DNA of 64,000 nt, taken from NCBI RefSeq assembly GCF_002893765.1, contig NZ_CP025938.1, positions 124,001 through 188,000 of the forward strand, in the 5' to 3' direction. The translations under genes and the position numbers were made by a program. This DNA comes from Tamlana carrageenivorans. Lineage in GTDB: Bacteria; Bacteroidota; Bacteroidia; Flavobacteriales; Flavobacteriaceae. Under the pieces are notes generated by a model. That model was given only the letters and a program-made list of their open reading frames with translations. It had not been told where the DNA came from and did no database searches. Positions 24,883 through 33,753 of the stretch are shown here, in pieces. Numbering within the stretch: position 1 is the first letter of the stretch; each line of letters opens with the position of its first letter.

Positions 24883-27087
24883 CTAATTAGCTACTTCACT
24901 AATAAACTTGATACGATACAAACGCAATTCTTCATCGTCGTAATCGCCATCAAACTCATCAATTGCTGCCGAGATATTATCTGATTCCGATTCCATAAAA
25001 TAATCATGAATTTCTTCTTGTTGGTCTTCATCTAAAATATCATGAATCCAATAATCGATATTCAATTTGGTTCCGGAATACACAATAGCTTCCATTTCTT
25101 TGATAAACTCTTCCATGGTCATGCCTTTAGAAGAAGCAATATCATCGAGAGGTAATTTTCTATCGATATTCTGAATGATATACAATTTATTAGCCGAGTT
25201 TGTTCCAGTAGATTTCACCACCAGATCATCGGGACGCGTTATATCATTTTCTTCAACATATTTCGCGATTAAATCGACGAAGCTTTTCCCATATTTTTTA
25301 GCTTTTCCATCGCCAACACCATGAACATTAGCTAATTCGGCTAAAGTAACCGGATATTTTAAGGCCATATCTTCTAGAGACGGGTCTTGAAAAATAACAA
25401 AAGGAGGCACTCCTAATTTCTTCGCGTTCTTTTTTCGTAAATCTTTAAGCATACCCATTAAAACCGCATCAGCAACGGCATTGCTTACTTTTTGTGAAGT
25501 TACAATGCTACCATCCTCCTGCTCGCCTTCAAAAACATGATCTTCGGTCATAAGAAATGAACTCGGATTTTTAATAAAATCGTGTCCTTCTGGAGTTAAT
25601 TTAATAACGCCGTACGTTTCAATGTCTTTTTTAAGAAATCCTGCTACTAAAGCTTGTCTTAATAAAGCCATCCAATATTTCTTATCGTGATTTTTCCCTG
25701 AACCAAAAAACGGTTGTTCATTGGTTTTGTGAGAATTAATCATGGCATTTTCTTGGCCAACAAGCACATTTACTAAATCTTTAGACTTGTATTTTTCATT
25801 ACTATCACGAATCACTTCAAGAATAAGCTTGACTTCAGTTTGGGCTTCCGTTTTCTTTTTAGGATAACGTACGTTATCATCCATATCGCCACCTTCACCA
25901 GTTTTATTGTCAAATTCTTCGCCAAAATAGTGAAGAATAAATTTTCTTCTAGAAATGGATGTTTCCGCGAAAGCGACAACCTCTTGAAGTAAGGCTTGTC
26001 CGATTTCTTGCTCGGCAACAGGTTTTCCAGACATGAATTTTTCTAATTTTTCAATGTCTTTGTAGTTATAAAACGCCAAACAATGACCTTCACCTCCGTC
26101 ACGACCGGCACGACCTGTTTCTTGATAATAACTTTCTATACTTTTTGGAATATCATGATGGATTACAAAGCGCACATCGGGCTTATCAATCCCCATTCCG
26201 AAGGCAATAGTGGCAACCACAACATCGACATCTTCCATTAAAAATTTATCCTGATGACTGGAACGGGTTTTAGCATCTAAACCAGCATGATAAGGCACGG
26301 CATTAATACCATTAACCTGTAAAACTTGAGCCAATTCTTCAACACGTTTTCGGCTTAGGCAGTATACAATACCCGATTTGCCTTCATTTTGTTTTATAAA
26401 ACGAATAATATCGGCATCAACCTGCTTGGTTTTTGGTCTTACCTCGTAATACAAATTTGGTCTATTAAAGGACGCTTTAAAGGTTTTGGCATCACCAATC
26501 CCTAAGTTTTTAATAATGTCTTCCTGTACTTTAGGCGTGGCTGTTGCCGTTAAACCAATAATTGGAATATTGTCGCCAATACGTTTAATAATATGTCTAA
26601 GGTTTCGATACTCGGGTCTAAAATCATGTCCCCATTCACTAATACAATGGGCCTCATCGATGGCTAAAAAAGAAATTTTAACCGACCTTAAAAACTCGAC
26701 GTTTTCTTCTTTAGTTAGAGATTCGGGGGCAACATACAGGAGTTTCGTAATACCATTGGTGATATCCGATTTAACCTGTTTTATCTCTGTTTTATTTAAG
26801 GATGAATTTAATACGTGGGCAATACCTTCCTCTTTTGAAACGCCACGAATGGCATCTACTTGATTTTTCATTAATGCAATTAACGGCGAAACCACAATGG
26901 CCGTACCTTCTTGCATTAGAGCTGGTAATTGGTAACAAAGTGATTTACCACCTCCGGTGGGCATTATCACAAAAGTGTGTTGCCCTGATAATATACTTTC
27001 AACAACAGCTTCTTGAAGTCCTTTAAATTGATTAAATCCAAAATACTTTTTCAAAGCTGCCTGAATGTCTTGTTTTGCTATTAACAT
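24883..27087 (-). CDS. recQ: ATP-dependent DNA helicase RecQ
   Basis: A 734-residue superfamily 2 helicase. Walker A is MPTGGGKSLCYQLPA; DEAH is FLAIDEAHCISEWGHDFRPEY; motif III GLTATATP; motif VI ESYYQETGRAGRDG. A winged-helix region and a C-terminal HRDC domain (about 595-640, VTLAELANVHGVGDGKAKKYG) follow. In the zinc region, AETSISRRKFILHYFGEEFD lines up with the E. coli sequence, but all four zinc-binding Cys are absent. It unwinds DNA in recombination and fork repair. It is divergent from kdsD. Confidence 0.93.
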   Translation of the reverse strand: MLIAKQDIQAALKKYFGFNQFKGLQEAVVESILSGQHTFVIMPTGGGKSLCYQLPALMQEGTAIVVSPLIALMKNQVDAIRGVSKEEGIAHVLNSSLNKTEIKQVKSDITNGITKLLYVAPESLTKEENVEFLRSVKISFLAIDEAHCISEWGHDFRPEYRNLRHIIKRIGDNIPIIGLTATATPKVQEDIIKNLGIGDAKTFKASFNRPNLYYEVRPKTKQVDADIIRFIKQNEGKSGIVYCLSRKRVEELAQVLQVNGINAVPYHAGLDAKTRSSHQDKFLMEDVDVVVATIAFGMGIDKPDVRFVIHHDIPKSIESYYQETGRAGRDGGEGHCLAFYNYKDIEKLEKFMSGKPVAEQEIGQALLQEVVAFAETSISRRKFILHYFGEEFDNKTGEGGDMDDNVRYPKKKTEAQTEVKLILEVIRDSNEKYKSKDLVNVLVGQENAMINSHKTNEQPFFGSGKNHDKKYWMALLRQALVAGFLKKDIETYGVIKLTPEGHDFIKNPSSFLMTEDHVFEGEQEDGSIVTSQKVSNAVADAVLMGMLKDLRKKNAKKLGVPPFVIFQDPSLEDMALKYPVTLAELANVHGVGDGKAKKYGKSFVDLIAKYVEENDITRPDDLVVKSTGTNSANKLYIIQNIDRKLPLDDIASSKGMTMEEFIKEMEAIVYSGTKLNIDYWIHDILDEDQQEEIHDYFMESESDNISAAIDEFDGDYDDEELRLYRIKFISEVAN

Positions 27088-27189
27088 CAGTTTAAAATAA
27101 TTAATTTACTTGCTTCTTCTTTTTAAAAAACAATCAAAACTAAAGCATTAATTAATTCGTGTAATTTCAAGATCCCTCATTTATTTTTT

Positions 27190-27205
27190 CGTTAGTTTTG
27201 TAACG
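27190..27205 (+). promoter_or_regulatory. Candidate -7 box within a small palindrome upstream of kdsD
   Basis: TAGTTTTG (27193-27200) fits TAnnTTTG and is framed by CGTTA and TAACG. It lies about 90 bp before the kdsD start in the recQ-kdsD divergent gap. No clear -33 box. Confidence 0.3.
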
Positions 27206-27291
27206 AAAACTCAAATTACAATTAATATTCAATTCTGATTATTATTTAAAGATACTAAAATCTTTAAAAATCAAATCAAAAATACAAAATT

Positions 27292-28257
27292 TTGAAAGAC
27301 AAACAGTCTATTATTAACATTGCAAAGCAGACCATTGACATGCAGAGTCAGGCTATTTCAAATTTGTCTAGTCTCGTAACCGATGAGTTTGCTAGCGCCG
27401 TTGATTTAATTTACAATTCAAAAGGGCGCGTTATTATTACAGGAATTGGTAAAAGTGCTATTATTGGAAATAAAATAGTGGCTACTTTAAATTCTACAGG
27501 TACTCCTGCTGTTTTTATGCATGCAGCCGACGCGATTCATGGTGATTTAGGACTTATTTTGGAAGATGATGTCGTAATCTGCCTTTCAAAAAGTGGGAAT
27601 ACTCCAGAAATAAAGGTGATTGTCCCACTTATTAAACGCGTTAAAAACAAGCTTATCGCTATTACTGGCAACAAAGATTCTTTTCTTGGTCAGCATGCCG
27701 ATTTTGTCTTAAACGCCTATGTTGAAAAAGAAGCTTGCCCTAATAATTTAGCGCCAACCACAAGCACAACAGCGCAATTGGTTGTAGGTGATGCCCTAGC
27801 CATTTGTTTGTTGGAGTTACGCGGATTTACAAGCAACGACTTTGCAAAATACCACCCTGGAGGCGCTTTAGGAAAGAAATTGTATTTAACCGTTAATGAT
27901 ATTTCTTCGGTAAACGAAAAACCAAAAGTAGAACCTACTACAAGCATTAAAAACGTTATTATTGAAATTACGGAAAAAATGCTCGGGGTTACCGCTGTGG
28001 TTGAAAACAATAAAATTATAGGTATTATTACCGATGGTGATTTACGTCGCATGTTATCTAAAGTTGACGATTTCTCAAATCTAACGGCTAAAGATATCAT
28101 GAGTGCAAATCCTAAGCGTATTGAAGCCAAAGCCATGGCTATTGAAGCTTTAGAAGTTATGGAAGGGTATGAAATTTCTCAACTTCTCGTTGAAGATGAA
28201 GGCCTTTACGCTGGCGTCGTACACTTACATGATTTAATTAAAGAAGGCATTATATAA
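27292..28257 (+). CDS. kdsD: D-arabinose 5-phosphate isomerase (KdsD/KpsF)
   Basis: A 321-residue protein with an N-terminal SIS domain (GRVIITGIGKSAIIGNKIVATLNSTGTPAVFMHAADAIHGDLG, VICLSKSGNTPE) and two C-terminal CBS domains (VNDISSV..., TAKDIMSANPKRI). It converts ribulose 5-phosphate to arabinose 5-phosphate, the first step to Kdo for lipopolysaccharide. The start is a TTG at 27292; no ATG in frame fits the N-terminus of relatives. Its stop overlaps the tatC start by one base. Confidence 0.92.
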   Translation: MKDKQSIINIAKQTIDMQSQAISNLSSLVTDEFASAVDLIYNSKGRVIITGIGKSAIIGNKIVATLNSTGTPAVFMHAADAIHGDLGLILEDDVVICLSKSGNTPEIKVIVPLIKRVKNKLIAITGNKDSFLGQHADFVLNAYVEKEACPNNLAPTTSTTAQLVVGDALAICLLELRGFTSNDFAKYHPGGALGKKLYLTVNDISSVNEKPKVEPTTSIKNVIIEITEKMLGVTAVVENNKIIGIITDGDLRRMLSKVDDFSNLTAKDIMSANPKRIEAKAMAIEALEVMEGYEISQLLVEDEGLYAGVVHLHDLIKEGII

Positions 28258-29084
28258 TGGCTAAAAAGAACATTGATGAGATGTCTTTTTTAGACCATCT
28301 CGAAGATTTACGCTGGCATCTTATCCGCATTTGTGGCGCCGTTATTTTGGTGGGAACTCTGGCTTTTATTTTTAGCCGATTTATTTTCAATTCCATCATT
28401 TTCGCCCCATTACACATGAGTTTCCCAACTTATGACTTCTTGTGTAAAATGGCCACTTTAATGGATTTGAGCACCACGTTTTGTAATGAAAAAATACCCC
28501 TAATTTTACAGAATCGAACCATGGCCGGGCAATTTTCTGCCGATATTTGGACCGCTATTCTAGGAGGTTTTATCATTTCATTTCCTTATAACATTTACCA
28601 ATTATGGAAATTTGTTAGTCCGGGTTTACACAGCAACGAGCGTAAACATTCAAGAGGTTTTATCATTATATCATCACTCTTGTTTTTTATTGGCGTCCTT
28701 TTTGGGTATTATATTGTAACACCACTTTCAATCAACTTTTTGGCTAATTATAGCATTTCCGATATGGTAGATAACCAAATCGACATTAGCTCATACATTG
28801 CTTTGGTGCGCTCGTCGGCATTGGCTTCCGGACTCATTTTTGAGCTTCCTATCATTATTTATTTCTTTACCAAAATAGGCATAGTAACGCCAGAAATTTT
28901 AAAGAAATACAGAAAATATGCCTTGGTAATCGTGCTTATTTTATCGGCCATCATTACCCCGCCTGATATTGCCAGTCAGGTAATTGTAGCCATTCCTATT
29001 TTAATTTTATATCAAGTAAGTATTCTAATCTCAAAAATCGTGGTTAGAAATCAAAAACGAAAAGAAAAACACCATGTCAAATAG
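28257..29084 (+). CDS. tatC: Twin-arginine translocase subunit TatC
   Basis: A 275-residue membrane protein with six hydrophobic segments. MSFLDHLEDLRWHLIR is the conserved TatC N-terminus with the signal-peptide-binding Glu region; FVSPGLHSNER and the helix LFFIGVLFGYYIVTPLSINFL are also typical. It is the receptor for folded twin-arginine substrates. It overlaps kdsD by one base and the next gene by 11 bp; no tatA is in the window. Confidence 0.93.
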   Translation: MAKKNIDEMSFLDHLEDLRWHLIRICGAVILVGTLAFIFSRFIFNSIIFAPLHMSFPTYDFLCKMATLMDLSTTFCNEKIPLILQNRTMAGQFSADIWTAILGGFIISFPYNIYQLWKFVSPGLHSNERKHSRGFIIISSLLFFIGVLFGYYIVTPLSINFLANYSISDMVDNQIDISSYIALVRSSALASGLIFELPIIIYFFTKIGIVTPEILKKYRKYALVIVLILSAIITPPDIASQVIVAIPILILYQVSILISKIVVRNQKRKEKHHVK

Positions 29085-29421
29085 CGTTCAGGAATTCAAC
29101 GACTACCGAGCTAAAATGAACGACAAGATTTTAGCCGATAACAACAAAATTATAAAGCGTATCTTTAATTTAGATACTAACGCTTTCGCGGAAGGCGCCC
29201 TAGATGTAAAAACAAAGGAACTTCTAGGATTGGTAGCTTCTACAGTGCTACGATGCGATGATTGCGTTAAGTATCACTTAGAAACGTCCTATAACTTAGG
29301 GTTGAAAAAAGAAGAAGTGGTTGAAGCTTTAGGCATCGCAACCTTGGTAGGCGGCACTATTGTTATTCCGCATTTACGCCGAGCCTATGAGTTTTGGGAC
29401 AACCTAGAATCTCAAAGTTAA
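29074..29421 (+). CDS. Carboxymuconolactone decarboxylase/AhpD-like protein
   Basis: A 115-residue helical protein of the CMD family: ELLGLVASTVLRCDDCVKYHLETSYNLGLKKEEVVEAL holds the CxxC and His of AhpD-like proteins. This suggests a peroxidase-linked disulfide reductase rather than a decarboxylase. The start overlaps tatC by 11 bp, so it is in the same operon. Confidence 0.88.
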   Translation: MSNSVQEFNDYRAKMNDKILADNNKIIKRIFNLDTNAFAEGALDVKTKELLGLVASTVLRCDDCVKYHLETSYNLGLKKEEVVEALGIATLVGGTIVIPHLRRAYEFWDNLESQS

Positions 29422-29495
29422 AGAAAATATAAATCTTAAATTTTCCTATTCCATTAGTATCATTTTACTAATTTTAGCCTTCAGATGATAACATT

Positions 29496-30236
29496 ATGAT
29501 TTTAAAAGCTCAGAATTTAATGAAGTCCTATAGCGGACGAAAAGTTGTAAAAGACGTTTCTCTTGAAGTAAAACAAGGTGAAATTGTTGGACTTCTAGGC
29601 CCTAATGGTGCTGGAAAAACAACATCTTTTTACATGATTGTTGGCTTGATAAAACCTAATGGCGGGCATATTTTCTTGGAAGATACTGAAATCACAAATT
29701 ATCCCATGTATAAACGTGCCCAAAACGGTATTGGTTATCTGGCACAAGAAGCTTCAGTTTTTAGAAAACTGAGTATTGAAGATAATATTTTAAGTGTGCT
29801 TCAACTTACCAAACTCTCAAAAAAAGAGCAAAACTACAAAATGGAAGCCCTTATTGATGAATTTAGTTTAGGGCATATTAGAAAAAGTCGTGGCGATTTA
29901 TTGTCTGGTGGTGAGCGTAGACGTACCGAAATTGCACGTGCTTTAGCCACCGACCCTAACTTTATTTTATTAGATGAACCTTTTGCTGGTGTAGACCCCG
30001 TGGCCGTTGAAGACATCCAACGCATCGTAGCGCAACTCACCAAAAAAAATATTGGTATTTTAATTACCGATCATAACGTACAAGAAACTTTAGCCATTAC
30101 AGATAGAACCTACTTAATGTTTGAAGGCAGCATATTAAAAGCCGGGGAACCCGAAGAATTAGCCAACGACGAAATGGTTAGAAAGGTGTACCTAGGTCAG
30201 AATTTCGAACTAAGAAAGAAGAAGATTCGTGAGTGA
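29496..30236 (+). CDS. lptB: LPS export ABC transporter ATPase LptB
   Basis: A 246-residue ATPase: Walker A GPNGAGKTTSF, Q-loop YLAQEASVFRKLS, signature LSGGERRRTEIARAL, Walker B FILLDEPFAGVDP, and switch H in ITDHNV. The FAGVDPVAV stretch is characteristic of LptB. It drives LPS transport with LptFG. Its place after kdsD joins two LPS-related genes in one rightward group. Confidence 0.92.
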   Translation: MILKAQNLMKSYSGRKVVKDVSLEVKQGEIVGLLGPNGAGKTTSFYMIVGLIKPNGGHIFLEDTEITNYPMYKRAQNGIGYLAQEASVFRKLSIEDNILSVLQLTKLSKKEQNYKMEALIDEFSLGHIRKSRGDLLSGGERRRTEIARALATDPNFILLDEPFAGVDPVAVEDIQRIVAQLTKKNIGILITDHNVQETLAITDRTYLMFEGSILKAGEPEELANDEMVRKVYLGQNFELRKKKIRE

Positions 30237-30273
30237 TGGATTGATGATTGATTATTTTTTATTGATTATTGAT

Positions 30274-30409
30274 TATTGATTATTGGGAGTTAAATATTGT
30301 TGATACGTTTAATTGTGTATTTGTGTAATCGTGAACAACGTTTGTCACGCTGAGCTTGTTGAAAGGCTATCAATATTAAAAGTTAAATAGTAGATATTAG
30401 AAATGAAAA
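30274..30409. repeat. 136-bp direct repeat, copy 1
   Basis: Identical over its length to 30516-30651 (offset 242 bp). It contains CACGCTGAGCTTGTTGAAAG, a form of the dispersed GCTTGTCGAAG motif. Beyond it, 30441-30473 has GATTCTTCAGTCGTACCTC, a second dispersed motif. Region 30237-30780 has no gene. Confidence 0.85.
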
Positions 30410-30515
30410 AACCTATTGTCACAACAAACTAAGTTTAAACAGATTCTTCAGTCGTACCTCATACTGAATGACGGCGAAACGTCTTCTTCTTTTTAATTGT
30501 TTATTTATTATATAC

Positions 30516-30651
30516 TATTGATTATTGGGAGTTAAATATTGTTGATACGTTTAATTGTGTATTTGTGTAATCGTGAACAACGTTTGTCACGCTGAGCTTG
30601 TTGAAAGGCTATCAATATTAAAAGTTAAATAGTAGATATTAGAAATGAAAA
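30516..30651. repeat. 136-bp direct repeat, copy 2
   Basis: Second identical copy; see 30274-30409. The absence of differences suggests a recent duplication or conversion. Confidence 0.85.
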
Positions 30652-30780
30652 TTCAAAACAAACTAAGAAAACCCTATTTAAGTTTTTGAAATGATGTTGA
30701 TACGTTTAATGGTTTAATCGTGTTCCAAAGGCAACATTTATCAAAATGTCGTGGAAGGGATTTTTCGGAGCGTAGTCAGA

Positions 30781-31119
30781 CTAACGAACACCAAATTTAT
30801 TTTCCACTTCTGTTTTTAATTTACGGATATGTATGTTAATAATGGCCCAGACAATTGCGTCATCTATACTACCATAAGCATGAACCAATCTGTTTCTAAA
30901 ACCAATGATCTGTGCAGCATTTTCAATTGAAATATCTGGTTCTGTTTTTCTGAATTGATTTAGCGCTTCCCCAATAATTGATAGTTGTCGTTCTACCGCA
31001 CTTTGTTTTTTAAAATCTTCTTGATAAGCCCTAAAATCCAAAATATCTAATGTAAACTTTTCTATTAATTCAATAGCGATTAAAATATCAGATAGATATT
31101 TCTTGCTTTTGTCCGTCAT
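30781..31119 (-). CDS. hepT: HepT-like HEPN-domain (DUF86) RNase toxin
   Basis: A 112-residue HEPN protein. IIGFRNRLVHAYGSIDDAIVW holds the RNxLVHxY motif (RX4HxY), the RNase active site of HepT toxins. The gene overlaps the upstream nucleotidyltransferase gene by 32 bp, the normal layout of MntA/HepT pairs in which MntA silences HepT by adding AMP to its active-site Tyr (here in HAY). The pair lies in a repeat-rich gap beside an IS30-family element, a sign of horizontal gain. Confidence 0.88.
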   Translation of the reverse strand: MTDKSKKYLSDILIAIELIEKFTLDILDFRAYQEDFKKQSAVERQLSIIGEALNQFRKTEPDISIENAAQIIGFRNRLVHAYGSIDDAIVWAIINIHIRKLKTEVENKFGVR

Positions 31120-31423
31120 AGATTAAAATTTTAGTAGCATCAATATTTTTTTTTAAAATAGGATTTCTAATAGATGAATCAGTTAACAAGTCTACTTTTC
31201 TTTGAAAAAAGAGTTCAAATTTATCCCAAATACTAATTAGCGACTCTCCTCGTTCAATGAGATCTTGATTATCAATTTCTATCAATAAATCGATATCACT
31301 AGAATCGTCATTAAATTGATCGGTTATAGAAGACCCAAAAGCATACAAAGTTTTTACATTATGAGATTTGCACAATGATAAAAACTCTGTCATTTTATAT
31401 TTTATTGATTCCTTCAAATCCAT
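31088..31423 (-). CDS. mntA: MntA-like nucleotidyltransferase antitoxin
   Basis: I prefer ATG 31423 (MDLKESIKYKMTEFLSL), giving 111 residues; an ATG at 31468 would add 15. YAFGSSITDQFNDDSSDIDLLIEI is the minimal nucleotidyltransferase motif: GS, then 11 residues, then DxD; the family usually has ten. The Asp pair for metal binding is intact. It acts as the antitoxin to the adjacent HEPN toxin. Confidence 0.88.
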   Translation of the reverse strand: MDLKESIKYKMTEFLSLCKSHNVKTLYAFGSSITDQFNDDSSDIDLLIEIDNQDLIERGESLISIWDKFELFFQRKVDLLTDSSIRNPILKKNIDATKILIYDGQKQEISI

Positions 31424-31516
31424 AATGCTAATATAACCATTTTTAATCTCTAAACATAAAAGCTCCATATTTCGATTGTTTAGGCGTTACCAATGTTGAA
31501 GCGTTTAATTGTCCGT

Positions 31517-32612
31517 ATTCAAGAACTTAACGCAACAAATCTAAATTAATAGATTTGTAATTATGGTACGAAAAAAAACAGGTAGACTTACCCTTAAAGA
31601 AAGAATACAGATTGAGACTCTTTTAACTGAAAAAAAGAATAAATCATACATCGCTATAACCATTAACAGAGCTCGATCTACGGTTACAAGAGAAGTTAAT
31701 AAATGGGTGCAAACAGATAGAGATAAATACTCAGCAGAACTAGCTCATTGGTGCGCCAAAGATGATTACCTAAACAAAAGAAATATTGATAAAATATCTA
31801 AGTACCCTAGACTTCGAATTTATGTCTATAGGGGCTTATTATCACAATGGACTCCTGAACAAATTGCTGGAAGACTAAAAGAAGAATTCCCAAATGATCC
31901 TATAATGTCTATTTCTCACGAATCAATTTATAGGTACATATATGCAAAGCCTCAAGCTAGTTTAAATAAAAAACTAATTAAACTCCTCGTACGCAAAAAA
32001 ACAAGACGTAGACCCTCTAAAAAAAGACGCAGAACAGGATCTAAAATATTAAACCAAGTCAGTATAGACCTAAGGCCCGAGCATATTAACCTAAGAAATG
32101 AAATCGGACACTGGGAAGGAGATTTAATGATTGGGAAGGATCAAAAATCGGCTATTGGAACTATCGTAGAACGCAAATCTAGATATACATTAATTATCAA
32201 ACTAAAAGCCAGGAACTCTAAGGAAATTGCTAAAATGTTTTCTAAAGAACTTAACAAACTAGATCCCATATTCAAAAAATCTATGACCTACGATAATGGA
32301 ATTGAAATGGCAAGACACGAAACAATTACCAAGAAAACAGGTATGAAAATTTACTTTGCACACCCCTATTCTTCTTGGGAAAGAGGTACCAATGAAAACA
32401 CTAACGGACTCATCAGAAGGTACCTCCCAAAAGGAACAGATTTTAACAAAATTGACTTAAATACATTCATCGAAATTCAAGAAAAATTAAACAATAGACC
32501 TCGTAAAATTATTGGATTTAAAACCCCTAATGAAGTTATGATAAAAGAACTAAAAATTGTAGCTTAGACTCATACAAAAAAAAGCAACGTTTGTTGCGTT
32601 AGAACCTTGAAT
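31517..32612 (+). mobile_element. IS30-family insertion sequence
   Basis: Ends read inwards ATTCAAGAACTTAACGCAAC on the left and ATTCAAGGTTCTAACGCAAC on the right, continuing AAA. The element is about 1.1 kb with one transposase. Flanks belong to the same dispersed repeat (GTTGAAGCGTTTAATTGT on the left, ATTCGTGTAACTGAG and GAAAGGCTATAAATATTAAA on the right), so it landed inside a repeat copy. The target duplication is too short to define by eye. Confidence 0.82.
31563..32567 (+). CDS. IS30-family transposase
   Basis: A 334-residue DDE transposase: N-terminal helix-turn-helix (RLTLKERIQIETLLTEKKN, SYIAITINRARSTVTREVNKW), then the catalytic domain with GHWEGDLMIGK (Asp), MTYDNGIEMARHE (Asp) and SSWERGTNENTNGLIRRYLPKGTDF (Glu). 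The latter is the IS30 signature. Complete, no frameshift. Confidence 0.93.
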   Translation: MVRKKTGRLTLKERIQIETLLTEKKNKSYIAITINRARSTVTREVNKWVQTDRDKYSAELAHWCAKDDYLNKRNIDKISKYPRLRIYVYRGLLSQWTPEQIAGRLKEEFPNDPIMSISHESIYRYIYAKPQASLNKKLIKLLVRKKTRRRPSKKRRRTGSKILNQVSIDLRPEHINLRNEIGHWEGDLMIGKDQKSAIGTIVERKSRYTLIIKLKARNSKEIAKMFSKELNKLDPIFKKSMTYDNGIEMARHETITKKTGMKIYFAHPYSSWERGTNENTNGLIRRYLPKGTDFNKIDLNTFIEIQEKLNNRPRKIIGFKTPNEVMIKELKIVA

Positions 32613-32790
32613 GCAGCTTGTTTATTCGTGTAACTGAGAGCTAGTTTTTTCGAGCTGAGCTAGATGAAAGGCTATAAATATTAAAAGTTAAATAGTAGAT
32701 ATTAGAAATAAAAAATCCTATTGTCACAACAATTACTTTTAAACGGATTCTTCAGTCCTACCTCCTATTGTATGACAACATAACGCCTAC
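32613..32790. repeat. Diverged third copy of the 30.3-kb repeat, cut by the IS30-family element
   Basis: GAAAGGCTATAAATATTAAA, AGTTAAATAGTAGATATTAG, CTATTGTCACAACAA and GGATTCTTCAGTCCTACCTC follow in the same order as at 30360-30470. Its left part lies before the element at about 31487-31516. Confidence 0.75.
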
Positions 32791-32860
32791 TTCATATAGA
32801 ATACCTTAAAATTGAACTTAAGCCTTAGCATATAGCCTTCAGCATATAGCATATTGGTTA

Positions 32861-33748
32861 TTATCTATTTGTAACCAACTTCTTAATACCTACTACACCT
32901 TTAAAAATCAAAAAGGCTAATCCACCTATGAGAAGGCCTAAGATAAATTCTCTAACAACAAAAGGGAAATCTTCTAGAAAGTGATGAAAATAATCAATGT
33001 GATGTACAAATATACCACCTGAGACAAGAAGTAAGGCGATAGTACCAACTACAGCTAAGATTTTTATCACCCAAGGCAAAGTTTTTACTAATACACCACC
33101 GATAACATAAGTAAGGCTTTTTTTATTACTATTAAGATTTATGAGTTTAAATCCGAAATCATCCATTCTAACAATTAAAGCCACAATACCATACACCCCA
33201 ATGGTTGCAATTAGCGCTACCACTGAAACCACTAAAATTTGAGTTAATAAAGGTTCTCCAACTACAGACCCTAATGAGATTATCACAATTTCAACCGAAA
33301 GGATAAAATCGGTTACAATAGCTGCTTTAATTTTCTTTTTTTCAGCTTCTACCCTTTCTGCTGCGGTAAGTTTTTGTTTTTCCACATGAACTTCAGGGTG
33401 TTGATCTTCTTTATCCGGAAAAATATAATGTATTATTTTTTCAACACCTTCAAAAGCCAAATAAACACCTCCTAAAATTAAAGCTAGCGTCACTCCCCAA
33501 GGTGCAAAGGCACTCAATAAAAAGGCTATGGGTAAAATAATCACTTTGTTTAGTAAAGATCCTTTTGCAATATCCCATAAAACAGGCAACTCTCGTGAAG
33601 CTAAAAAACCGGTAGCTTTTTCGGCATTAACTGCCAAATCATCCCCTAGAATCCCTGCTGTTTTTTTAGCAGACACTTTACTCATAACCACAACATCGTC
33701 CATTAAACTGGCAATATCATCTAAAAGAGCAAAAAAACCTGAAGCCAT
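32861..33748 (-). CDS. DUF808 family (YedI-like) inner-membrane protein
   Basis: A 295-residue protein with several membrane helices. MASGFFALLDDIASLMDDVVVMSKVSAKKTAGILGDDLAVNA is the near-invariant start of the DUF808/YedI family. The molecular function is unknown. It is followed 5 bp downstream of pssA on the same strand, so the two are probably transcribed together. Confidence 0.88.
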   Translation of the reverse strand: MASGFFALLDDIASLMDDVVVMSKVSAKKTAGILGDDLAVNAEKATGFLASRELPVLWDIAKGSLLNKVIILPIAFLLSAFAPWGVTLALILGGVYLAFEGVEKIIHYIFPDKEDQHPEVHVEKQKLTAAERVEAEKKKIKAAIVTDFILSVEIVIISLGSVVGEPLLTQILVVSVVALIATIGVYGIVALIVRMDDFGFKLINLNSNKKSLTYVIGGVLVKTLPWVIKILAVVGTIALLLVSGGIFVHHIDYFHHFLEDFPFVVREFILGLLIGGLAFLIFKGVVGIKKLVTNR

Positions 33749-33753
33749 TTATT

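Noticed and set aside
30237..32860. A CRISPR array
   Set aside because: The repeats are long, only two to three in number, and not regularly spaced by short unique spacers; no cas genes are present.
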